The position numbers and the translations under genes are program-made. A stretch of DNA of 8,825 bases from an uncultured archaeon (GTDB lineage Archaea; Thermoproteota; Nitrososphaeria; Nitrososphaerales; Nitrosopumilaceae): assembly GCA_950073955.1 (NCBI GenBank), contig CATMRH010000053.1, forward strand, positions 1 through 8,825, written 5' to 3'. Shown here piece by piece: positions 1-6,112 of the stretch (its first letter is position 1; each line of letters begins with the position of its first letter). The notes below the pieces were generated by a model. The model had not been told where the DNA came from and searched no databases. It saw only the letters and a list, made by a program, of their open reading frames with translations.

Positions 1-48
1 ATTGCAATATCTGCAAAGTCAAGACTTAGCATCATACCAAGATACTAA
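1..48 (+). CDS. 3' end of an upstream PEFG-CTERM surface protein (partial)
   Basis: Frame 1 reads the last 15 codons of a gene and ends at TAA (46-48). The encoded tail, IAISAKSRLSIIPRY, is residue-for-residue the same as the C-terminus of the complete PEFG protein at 110-994. At DNA level 47 of 48 bases match positions 947-994, the one difference (position 9) being synonymous. In the complete paralogue this tail is the end of the membrane helix plus the basic cytoplasmic segment that follows the PEFG motif. It is therefore inferred to be the end of a closely related surface protein whose body lies left of the window. The PEFG motif itself is not visible here. Confidence 0.85.
   Translation: MAISAKSRLSIIPRY
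1..48 (+). repeat. direct repeat copy 1 (matches 947-994)
   Basis: A 48-base stretch is repeated at 947-994 with a single mismatch. Both copies are the 3' end of a PEFG-CTERM gene. The match ends just after the stop codon, since the downstream bases differ. The repeat may extend to the left beyond the window edge, so its true length is unknown. Confidence 0.9.
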
Positions 49-56
49 ATTTCATC

Positions 57-70
57 TTTTTTCTCTTTTT
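57..70 (+). terminator. T-rich archaeal terminator of the upstream PEFG gene
   Basis: Two runs of T (57-62 and 66-70), broken only by CTC, begin 8 bases after the stop codon at 46-48. Archaeal RNA polymerase terminates at oligo-T tracts without needing a hairpin, so this is the likely 3' end of the upstream transcript. The right end of the tract merges into the promoter-like sequence of the next gene. Confidence 0.5.
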
Positions 71-87
71 AAATATACATAAATAGA
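66..87 (+). promoter_or_regulatory. TATA-box region for the 294-residue PEFG gene
   Basis: This A/T block holds two overlapping TATA-like candidates. TTTAAATA at 68-75 would give a short leader of roughly a dozen bases. TAAATAGA at about 81-87 lies some 26 bases before the ATG and would give a leaderless message. AGGTG at 91-95 is a weak Shine-Dalgarno candidate but sits rather far from the ATG. The sequence alone does not settle which box is used. Confidence 0.4.
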
Positions 88-109
88 GATAGGTGTAAAT
101 CGCAACAAG

Positions 110-994
110 ATGAACAGTCGTACGTCGTTCGCGCTACTAGCCATTTTGGCTACAGTCGCTACTTTATCCATGTCATCAGCATATGCTGCTGGGGATGATT
201 TCTACCAAGCAGGTACTATGTATCCTGAAGAAGCTAAAGCATTAGCACAAAAGATGCTGCTTGAAGAAATTCCAGTATCTGTTTGGACAGATAAAACAGA
301 TTATGATCACAATGACATGATTATGGTAACAGGTCAAGTAGCACACATATCTGGATTTGACATTACAGTTACCGTTGTAAGTCCACTAAACTCCATTGTT
401 ACAATTGATCAACTCACTGTAGCAGAAGATGGTAGTTTTGAGACTACTTTAAACACAGCAGGTGAAATGTGGAAATATGATGGTACCTACATCATTAAAG
501 TAAATTATGGCAATGCTGACAAAAGTAACAAAGCTAAAGTTGAATTAACTGGTTCTGATTTGAATGAAACTCCACACTCAATACCACCAATGGACAAACA
601 ATGTAGTGTTAATGAAATATCTGCAGATAGTCATTGTATACAATACAGTATTTCAGGCGGAATGGTAACTGGTGCAACACTCAATACTAATGAAAATTCA
701 ATTATCATTAACATCAACGCTGAAGATGATGGAACATTAACAATAACTCCATCTAAAACAGTCCAAGACGGTATATTCATGGTACTGGTTGACGGAGAAG
801 AATGGGATGATGTTGAAATTATTGGAAATGAAGTGACAGTTATGTTCCCAGCAGGAACTGAACTAATTGAAATTATTGGTACCTTTGTGATTCCAGAATT
901 TGGTACAATTGCAGCCATGATTCTAGCAGTAGCAATTATCTCAATAATTGCAATTTCTGCAAAGTCAAGACTTAGCATCATACCAAGATACTAA
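110..994 (+). CDS. PEFG-CTERM domain cell-surface protein
   Basis: Secreted protein of 294 residues. A Sec signal peptide covers residues 1-26 (hydrophobic core, then SSAYA). Residues about 55-147 look like an Ig-type beta-sandwich (Y-x-x-N-D-x-I-x-V-x-G pattern and a later EDGSF turn). A second beta-rich domain covers about 175-260. PEFG lies at 262-265, followed by a hydrophobic helix (267-283) and a basic tail. PEFG-CTERM proteins are thought to be processed by an archaeosortase and anchored in the thaumarchaeal envelope. C165 and C176 may form a disulfide in the linker; the next paralogue lacks both. The ATG start fits the signal peptide exactly. The gene sits in a tandem array with paralogues on both sides. 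Its ligand or physiological role cannot be told from sequence. Confidence 0.9.
   Translation: MNSRTSFALLAILATVATLSMSSAYAAGDDFYQAGTMYPEEAKALAQKMLLEEIPVSVWTDKTDYDHNDMIMVTGQVAHISGFDITVTVVSPLNSIVTIDQLTVAEDGSFETTLNTAGEMWKYDGTYIIKVNYGNADKSNKAKVELTGSDLNETPHSIPPMDKQCSVNEISADSHCIQYSISGGMVTGATLNTNENSIIININAEDDGTLTITPSKTVQDGIFMVLVDGEEWDDVEIIGNEVTVMFPAGTELIEIIGTFVIPEFGTIAAMILAVAIISIIAISAKSRLSIIPRY
947..994 (+). repeat. direct repeat copy 2 (matches 1-48)
   Basis: Second copy of the 48-base repeat, covering the last 15 codons and the stop codon of the 294-residue PEFG gene. The only difference from copy 1 is silent. Confidence 0.9.
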
Positions 995-1003
995 AATCAT
1001 AAC

Positions 1004-1017
1004 TTTTTTTATTTTTT
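1004..1017 (+). terminator. oligo-T terminator after the 294-residue PEFG gene
   Basis: Seven T (1004-1010), one A and six more T (1012-1017) begin 10 bases past the TAA stop. This is a typical archaeal U-tract terminator. It suggests the two complete PEFG genes are transcribed separately, in line with the TATA-like box found further downstream. Confidence 0.6.
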
Positions 1018-1036
1018 CATTTTTGATAGTAAAAGA

Positions 1037-1044
1037 GATATACA
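1037..1044 (+). promoter_or_regulatory. TATA-like box for the 275-residue PEFG gene
   Basis: GATATACA, preceded by a purine-rich AAAAGA that could serve as a BRE, is centred about 24 bases before the GTG start at 1064. The spacing is slightly short for a leaderless promoter but close. No good Shine-Dalgarno sequence is seen before the GTG. Confidence 0.35.
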
Positions 1045-1063
1045 AACATGTGTTTGAAATCTT

Positions 1064-1891
1064 GTGGAAATCAAAATATTCTATGCTTTGATATCTTTAC
1101 TAATAATTTCTACTGGAACAGTTTTTGCACAAGATACGCTGAATGTATCTTTGGTCAATGTTCAAACAGATGCGAACCACTATGTTGAAGGAGACATAGT
1201 TGTAATTTCAGGAGAGGTAGATCCTGTTATAGGTGGAGTAGACATTATAGTACAGATCTTCACGGAAGGTAATTTTATGGTACAGATTGCGCAACTAAAA
1301 GTAGCGCAAGATGGAACCTTTTCACACACAATAATTACAAAAGGTGAATTATGGCAGAAACAAGGAGATTACCTTGTGAGAGCTTCATATGAGATTGGTG
1401 GTGGAATTATTGCAGAATCTGAATTTAATTATACTCCAAAATCAGAGTCAATTGAAACTACAGACAGGTTTGTCGTTAGAGATGCTGGAAATCAGGGAAC
1501 ATTTGATGTAGAGTACACCATCAAAGGTGGTACCATTAAAGATATGATAGTAGATACTGATATTTTTGCAATTATAGTACAAATCGAGTCAACAGACCAG
1601 GGAACCATTTCATTAGATTTGCCTAGAGAATTCATAGGTGCTGAAAAACAAGATGGTAAAGATGATATTTTCATAGTTCTCATTGATGGAATACAAGTTG
1701 CATATCAAGAATCAGTAGCACATTCAGATTCCAGACTAATAACAATTAATTTTGAAGAAGGAGATTCAGATATTGAAATTATTGGAACTTATGTAGTTCC
1801 CGAATTTGGCACTATTGCAGTGATGATCCTGATTGCAGGCATCATAACAGTAATTCTAGTATCTAGAAACAAATTCCAAATTAAAGTTTAG
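1064..1891 (+). CDS. PEFG-CTERM domain cell-surface protein, diverged paralogue
   Basis: Secreted protein of 275 residues with the same architecture as the preceding gene. The signal peptide is residues 1-22 (ending VFA), an Ig-like beta-sandwich spans about 28-124, and a second beta domain about 145-243. PEFG is at 246-249, then a hydrophobic helix (250-266) and a short basic tail. Shared blocks with the neighbour include the QDGTF/EDGSF turn, IFIVLIDG/IFMVLVDG and IEIIGTxVxPEFGTIA, so the two are homologous along their whole length. This copy has no cysteine at all. The GTG start is chosen because it begins a clean signal peptide and an in-frame TGA lies just upstream (1055-1057). The 3' end overlaps the convergent desulfurase gene by 4 bases. 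Envelope location is inferred from the family; function is unknown. Confidence 0.88.
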   Translation: MEIKIFYALISLLIISTGTVFAQDTLNVSLVNVQTDANHYVEGDIVVISGEVDPVIGGVDIIVQIFTEGNFMVQIAQLKVAQDGTFSHTIITKGELWQKQGDYLVRASYEIGGGIIAESEFNYTPKSESIETTDRFVVRDAGNQGTFDVEYTIKGGTIKDMIVDTDIFAIIVQIESTDQGTISLDLPREFIGAEKQDGKDDIFIVLIDGIQVAYQESVAHSDSRLITINFEEGDSDIEIIGTYVVPEFGTIAVMILIAGIITVILVSRNKFQIKV

Positions 1892-3057
1892 TTTTTAGAA
1901 ACAAAAGAATATTTTTCTTTATACGGAGAAACTGAACGAAGTTCTTTGACCACTTTTTTGAGAACACTAACTGTTTGTCCAATTTCTTTTTGATTATTAA
2001 AAATTCCAATTGTCAATCGTAAGGAACCAGTAATTTGTTCATGCGAAAATCCCATTGCTTGTAAAACATGTGAAGCTTTTTGTGTATTTACAGAACATGC
2101 AGAACCTGTGGATGCTGCAATTCCATACTCATCAAGTTTGATTATAAGATCCTCACCATTAACTCCAAGAAATGTAAAATGAGCATTGTTTGGTAATCTA
2201 GAATGAGGATGACCATTCAGAATTACTTCAGGAATTTCATTTAATACTTTTTCAACTAGAATATCTCGTAATTTTTTCATTTGAGAGATATTTTCGTTTA
2301 AATTATTTTTTGCAATTTCACATGCCTTTCCAAATCCAACAATGCTTGCAACATTTTCTGTTCCAGAACGCAATCCACCTTCTTGACCTCCACCCAAAAT
2401 GACAGGAACAACATCAACACCATTTTTGATGTATAATGCACCTATTCCTTTAGGGCCATAGAGTTTATGAGAGGAAATAGACAGTAAATCTATACCTAAT
2501 TCTTTGACATCAATTGGAATTTTACCAACTGCTTGAATGGCATCAGTGTGAAAAGGAACTTTTTGCTCATTACATATTTTAGAAATTTCAGAGATTGGTT
2601 GGATAGTACCAACTTCGTTATTTCCAAACATTATTGAGACAAGACTGGTTTTTTCAGAAATATGGTTTTTTAGATCTGAATATTCCACCATGCCAAAACG
2701 ATCAACGGGAAGATAATCAATATCAAATCCATTTTGGGCCAGTTTTTTACATGGCTCCAAAATTGCATCATGCTCAATTAAAGACGTAATGATTTGACTA
2801 GATGGATTTTTCATAGATATTCCTCTTAATGCAGTATTGTTTGATTCAGTACCACCAGATGTGAACAAAATTTCAGAAGGTTCTGCATTAATTAGAGATG
2901 CAATCTGTTTTCTGGCTTTTTCAATTGCCTTGTGAGCTAATCTACCATAACGATGTAGAGATGATGGATTTCCATACTGCTCTTTAAGGTAGGGTAGCAT
3001 TGAATTCAAAACATCTTCATGAATTTGAGTTGATGCCGCATTATCTAGATAAATCAA
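1888..3057 (-). CDS. cysteine desulfurase, NifS/IscS type (class I)
   Basis: PLP-dependent enzyme that removes sulfur from L-cysteine, giving alanine and an enzyme persulfide. The 389-residue length is usual for NifS. Visible landmarks: MIYLDNAAST at the N-terminus, SGGTESNN at 67-74 (phosphate binding), H96 in EHDA (stacks on PLP), D172 and Q175 (pyridine contacts), Schiff-base lysine K198 in SSHKLYGPKG, RSGTEN at 230-235 and catalytic C321 in STGSACSVN. The loop after C321 is as long as in IscS, so this is not SufS. The start is TTG in a TTGA overlap with the larE stop, implying translational coupling. Placement after larC and larE suggests it charges LarE or its iron-sulfur cluster with sulfur, although a general Fe-S or tRNA-thiolation role is equally possible for the family. 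Confidence 0.93.
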   Translation of the reverse strand: MIYLDNAASTQIHEDVLNSMLPYLKEQYGNPSSLHRYGRLAHKAIEKARKQIASLINAEPSEILFTSGGTESNNTALRGISMKNPSSQIITSLIEHDAILEPCKKLAQNGFDIDYLPVDRFGMVEYSDLKNHISEKTSLVSIMFGNNEVGTIQPISEISKICNEQKVPFHTDAIQAVGKIPIDVKELGIDLLSISSHKLYGPKGIGALYIKNGVDVVPVILGGGQEGGLRSGTENVASIVGFGKACEIAKNNLNENISQMKKLRDILVEKVLNEIPEVILNGHPHSRLPNNAHFTFLGVNGEDLIIKLDEYGIAASTGSACSVNTQKASHVLQAMGFSHEQITGSLRLTIGIFNNQKEIGQTVSVLKKVVKELRSVSPYKEKYSFVSKN

Positions 3058-3851
3058 TCCGCAATCACATTAATTTTTCCTGGTTTATATCCATCCTGAT
3101 CAATTTCTACTGCAGAAAATCCAATCATCTTTAACTTTTTAGTAATTTCATTCAAAATGTCATCGTTAAATAATGATATCATAACTTTGTCAACTTCAAT
3201 TTTTGCACTACCGTTAAGATCTCTAACTCGAACTTGTTTTACATTTGTAAGTTGTTTAACAATTGTTTCTCCAAATTCTATTCTAGTTAATTTCTCAGCT
3301 GTGACTCTTTGTCCCCAAGGAATCCTTGATGCCAAACATGAGTTTGATGGTTTATCATAGACAGATAATCCTACAGATTTTGCACATTCTCTGACTTGTA
3401 ATTTTGAAAAGTTTGTTTCTACAAGTGGGCTCCTGATACCATTTTGTTTTAAAGCTTCAATTCCAGGTCTATAATCACCTAAATCATCCAGATTGGTTCC
3501 ATCAACTATTACTCTAACATTGTGTTCCTTGGCTAATGCAATCAAATGATCTCCTAATTCCATCCTACAATGAAAACATCGGTTAGAATCATTTTTGGTA
3601 AATTCTTCATTTTCAAGTTCATTATAGTCCAAAAAGAGTTGTTTTATTCCTATTTCTCTGCATATTTGTTTGGCAGAATGAAGTTCTTCTTCAGACAGAG
3701 TCTTGTAATCAGCAGTAACTGCAATTGCTGAATTTCCTAATTTTTGAAAAGCAGCATATGCAACAAGTGCACTATCAACACCACCTGAAAGTGCAACAAT
3801 TACTTTGTTTTTTGACTCAAACCAATTTACTAACTCATCCAGTTTTATCAT
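3054..3851 (-). CDS. larE: LarE, ATP-dependent sulfur transferase for the nickel-pincer cofactor
   Basis: LarE adenylylates the carboxylates of pyridinium-3,5-biscarboxylic acid mononucleotide and converts them to thiocarboxylates. This 265-residue protein has the PP-loop SGGVDS at 22-27, DGTNLDDLGDYRPG at 117-130 and KPSNSCLASRIPWG at 167-180, all typical of the family. C172 lies at the place of the sacrificial cysteine of Lactiplantibacillus plantarum LarE. The extra pair C92 and C95 (RCFHCR) matches the three-cysteine variety known to bind a [4Fe-4S] cluster that carries the transferred sulfur, so this enzyme is probably catalytic rather than self-sacrificing. The ATG overlaps the larC stop by one base (TAATG) with a good Shine-Dalgarno sequence upstream, and the stop overlaps the desulfurase start. 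The main alternative within the superfamily, a tRNA thiolase or GuaA-like enzyme, is unlikely given the motifs and the larC neighbour. Confidence 0.93.
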   Translation of the reverse strand: MIKLDELVNWFESKNKVIVALSGGVDSALVAYAAFQKLGNSAIAVTADYKTLSEEELHSAKQICREIGIKQLFLDYNELENEEFTKNDSNRCFHCRMELGDHLIALAKEHNVRVIVDGTNLDDLGDYRPGIEALKQNGIRSPLVETNFSKLQVRECAKSVGLSVYDKPSNSCLASRIPWGQRVTAEKLTRIEFGETIVKQLTNVKQVRVRDLNGSAKIEVDKVMISLFNDDILNEITKKLKMIGFSAVEIDQDGYKPGKINVIAD

Positions 3852-5074
3852 TATGAGTCCTCTAGTTTTTCAATCTCTTTTCTTAATAATGATTCTGTCT
3901 CTTTAATTGATTTGTCAATTGTGTTAGAGACATTCTTCAAGTCATCAAATTCTATTTTAAAATCAGTTTTTCCTTTAAAGAAGGATTTTTTGTAATTTAT
4001 TTGAAAAGATTTGCCATTCAAAGTTATAGAAATAGTATGAATTGTTCTAGGAACAATGAATCGATTAGACTCAGAAATTCGAATTCCCAAGGTACCAGTT
4101 TCAAGTACTAAGGTATCAACTATTTTTTCGACATTTTCATCACTACAAATTACAGATACAAGATTTGTAGGTCTTCCTTTCTTAGTAATTCCATGATAAA
4201 TTGAAACGTCTTTTGCACCTTTTTCCATAATTTTTTCAATTAGATTTCCCAGAATTTCTCCTGAAACATCATCCACATTTGTTTCAAGGATCTTTACTGA
4301 ATCAATATCAAAATTATTTCCAGAACCTCTAACAATTTTCAAAACATTTGAAAAAGTTTCAAAATCTTTTTTTCCTGCACCATAACCAATTGAGACTATT
4401 TTCATGGAAGGATAATATCCCATAGAATTATTTGTCAGATTTAATAAAATACAAGCACCAGTAGGAGTAGTAAGTTCTTCATTTGCAGAATTTCCTTTAA
4501 TAATTAAATTTGAGTTTTTGAAAATTTCAAGAATTGCACTAGCTGGATTTGACATGGTCCCATGTGAAAAAGTTACATTACCTCCACCAACTGAGATAGG
4601 CAAGCAAAGAATTTTTTCATCAAATAATTCTAAATCTTCCAAAGCAATTGTAATCCCAACAATATCAACAAAAGTATCGATGCTAGATGCTTCATGAAGG
4701 TGAACGGAATCTTCAGGAATTCCATGGATTTTAGATTCGGAAGAAATTAGAGTATCAATACAGGATTCTGAAAATATTTTTGCTTTTTCTGAAAGTCCAA
4801 TATTTTGAATAGAATCAGTAATGGCCTTTTTGATTTCTGAGCCTTTTCTTTCGGCAACATCTTCTTCAACTTCTAAAATTAATTGAATAGCTTGAATTCC
4901 ATGTTTTTGAATTTTTTGAAAATCAATTTTTTTAATTGATGAATTTGAGAAAAATTTTTCTGATTGTTTAATTCCATTAATTATCTTATTTTTATCAGCG
5001 CCTAAATCTACCAAAGAACAAAGAATCATATCTCCCGATACACCTGCAATCTGTGGATCAATTACAAGAACCAT
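3851..5074 (-). CDS. larC: LarC, nickel insertase for the nickel-pincer nucleotide cofactor
   Basis: LarC (TIGR00299 / DUF111 family) inserts Ni into the dithio-pyridinium nucleotide, using CTP, to finish the NPN cofactor. The 407-residue protein shows GVSGDM at 11-16, HLHEASSIDTFVDIVG at 125-140, SVGGGNVTFSHGTM at 161-174, the ELTTPTGA block at 200-207 and, in the LarC2 half, ETNVDDVSGEILG at 264-276. In L. plantarum, larC is split into larC1 and larC2 and joined by programmed frameshifting; here it is one uninterrupted frame. It is the first gene of the larC-larE-desulfurase operon. A TATA box centred about 26 bases before the ATG implies a leaderless message. Low-complexity K/I/N-rich segments reflect the AT-rich genome. 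The family assignment is firm; nickel specificity rests on characterised homologues. Confidence 0.93.
   Translation of the reverse strand: MVLVIDPQIAGVSGDMILCSLVDLGADKNKIINGIKQSEKFFSNSSIKKIDFQKIQKHGIQAIQLILEVEEDVAERKGSEIKKAITDSIQNIGLSEKAKIFSESCIDTLISSESKIHGIPEDSVHLHEASSIDTFVDIVGITIALEDLELFDEKILCLPISVGGGNVTFSHGTMSNPASAILEIFKNSNLIIKGNSANEELTTPTGACILLNLTNNSMGYYPSMKIVSIGYGAGKKDFETFSNVLKIVRGSGNNFDIDSVKILETNVDDVSGEILGNLIEKIMEKGAKDVSIYHGITKKGRPTNLVSVICSDENVEKIVDTLVLETGTLGIRISESNRFIVPRTIHTISITLNGKSFQINYKKSFFKGKTDFKIEFDDLKNVSNTIDKSIKETESLLRKEIEKLEDS
3859..3863 (-). promoter_or_regulatory. Shine-Dalgarno site for larE inside larC
   Basis: On the - strand AGAGG ends 7 bases before the larE ATG, which itself overlaps the larC stop codon. 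It supports the chosen larE start and shows that internal operon genes here use ribosome-binding sites, whereas first genes appear leaderless. Confidence 0.65.
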
Positions 5075-5096
5075 TGATTAAAAATTATCAAAAATA

Positions 5097-5104
5097 CTTA
5101 TAAA
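5097..5104 (-). promoter_or_regulatory. TATA box of the larC-larE-desulfurase operon (leaderless)
   Basis: Read on the - strand this is TTTATAAG, close to the archaeal consensus, preceded by the purine-rich GACGAA as a BRE. It is centred about 26 bases before the larC ATG (5074), which places transcription start at or next to the A of the start codon. The core TTATAA is self-complementary, so weak use on the + strand is conceivable. Confidence 0.65.
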
Positions 5105-5134
5105 TTCGTCTAATATGTAATGATTTTCATTAGA

Positions 5135-5142
5135 TTTAATTA
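5135..5142 (+). promoter_or_regulatory. TATA-like box of mdh (leaderless)
   Basis: TTTAATTA is centred about 26 bases before the ATG at 5165, the spacing expected if transcription begins at the start codon. This supports ATG 5165 over the in-frame GTG at 5156. No Shine-Dalgarno sequence precedes either codon. The alternative is the TTATAAAT at 5098-5105, which would give a leader of about 35 bases. Confidence 0.5.
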
Positions 5143-5164
5143 TTGAAAATCAACAGTGTTTTTC

Positions 5165-6079
5165 ATGATTACTATAATTGGTTCAGGTAAGGTTGGTGGA
5201 AGTGCCGCATTATTCTCTGCATTAAAGCGATTAGATGATCAAATTTTGTTACTAGATGTTGTTGAAGGACTTCCACAGGGAGAGGCAATGGATATCAACC
5301 ACATGTTATCAGAACAGGGAATTGATGTAGAGGTAAAAGGTTCTAATGATTATGCAGATATGAAAGATTCAAACATTGTTGTAGTTGTTGCAGGTTCTGG
5401 GAGAAAACCAGGAATGACTAGAATGGATCTTTTAAAAATTAATGCTTCAGTAGTGAAAAGCGTTGTTGGTAATATCAAAAAATATGCCGATAACGCTATG
5501 ATAATTCCAGTTACAAATCCACTTGATCCAATGGCTTACATCACTTACAAAGTCTCAGGATTTGACAGGAGCAGAATATTTGGAATGGGAGGAATGCTTG
5601 ACTTGTCAAGATTCAAACAATTTATTCATGAAGCAACTGGACATTCTCGCGATTCCATTAGAGCATTAGTAATTGGCGAACATGGAGAAAACATGTTACC
5701 ATTACCAAGATTTTCATCGATTTCAGGAATTCCATTATCTTCTTTTCTTCCAAAAGAAAAATTGGATGAATTAGTTCAAAACACAAAACAAGTTGCAGCC
5801 AAAGTTATTGAATTAAAAGGTGCCACAATACATGCTCCAGGAAACGCAATTTCTGCAATTGTTGAATCAGTTGTAAGAGATAGGAAGCAAGTCATACCAG
5901 TTTCAACATATCTTGATGGAGAATACGGTCATTCAGATATTACAATTGGAGTTCCAGCAGTTATTGGAAAGAAGGGTGTGGAAAAAATTATAGAACTAGA
6001 CCTTAATGATGAGGAAAAACAAGTCTTTGAAAAAGGAGTGGAGAGTGTAAAAGGCGCCATCTCAGGTATTGAGATCTAA
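5165..6079 (+). CDS. mdh: malate dehydrogenase (LDH-like family)
   Basis: NAD-dependent interconversion of malate and oxaloacetate in the cytoplasm. Numbered from ATG 5165 (304 residues): Rossmann loop GSGKVGG at 6-12, D31 after the second strand (binds adenosine ribose and favours NAD), mobile loop with R80 and R86 in GRKPGMTR, VTNPLD at 116-121, D146 and R149 in LDLSRF, and catalytic H173 in GEHGEN. Arginine rather than glutamine at the R80 position marks malate rather than lactate specificity. A GTG at 5156 is in frame, but MITIIGSGKVG is the usual family start and the TATA spacing fits the ATG. The gene is divergent from larC and lies 33 bases before larB in the same direction, so it may share control with cofactor synthesis. 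A role in central carbon metabolism is expected whatever the neighbours mean. Confidence 0.93.
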   Translation: MITIIGSGKVGGSAALFSALKRLDDQILLLDVVEGLPQGEAMDINHMLSEQGIDVEVKGSNDYADMKDSNIVVVVAGSGRKPGMTRMDLLKINASVVKSVVGNIKKYADNAMIIPVTNPLDPMAYITYKVSGFDRSRIFGMGGMLDLSRFKQFIHEATGHSRDSIRALVIGEHGENMLPLPRFSSISGIPLSSFLPKEKLDELVQNTKQVAAKVIELKGATIHAPGNAISAIVESVVRDRKQVIPVSTYLDGEYGHSDITIGVPAVIGKKGVEKIIELDLNDEEKQVFEKGVESVKGAISGIEI

Positions 6080-6082
6080 GCC

Positions 6083-6090
6083 TTTTTTTA
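6083..6090 (+). promoter_or_regulatory. T-tract between mdh and larB: terminator and/or TATA box
   Basis: Seven consecutive T followed by A begin 4 bases after the mdh stop. The run could end the mdh transcript. It is also centred about 26 bases before the larB TTG start, where a TATA-like element for a leaderless larB message would sit. Which role, or both, cannot be decided from sequence. Confidence 0.4.
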
Positions 6091-6112
6091 TCCAAACAAA
6101 GAAAAACAATCA

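Noticed and set aside
631..981. 116-codon open frame on the - strand inside the first complete PEFG gene
   Set aside because: It is fully antisense to a clear secreted protein with signal peptide and PEFG anchor. The translation is low-complexity (rich in S, I and P) and matches no family.
3054..3851. LarE read as a GMP synthase, NAD synthetase or tRNA thiolase
   Set aside because: Besides the generic PP-loop it has the LarE-type DGTNLDDLGDYRPG and KPSNSCLASRIPWG motifs. It also overlaps larC, and it lacks a glutaminase or THUMP domain.
4922..4940. Perfect 7-base inverted repeat ATCAATT / AATTGAT with a T-loop
   Set aside because: It lies deep inside larC, is made only of AT-rich words and encodes ordinary residues of the protein. 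In this base composition such a repeat is expected by chance.
5156..5164. GTG at 5156 as the mdh start (adds three residues)
   Set aside because: The family normally begins directly at the strand before GxGxxG, as the ATG at 5165 does. The TATA-like box is also spaced for 5165, and no ribosome-binding site favours the GTG.
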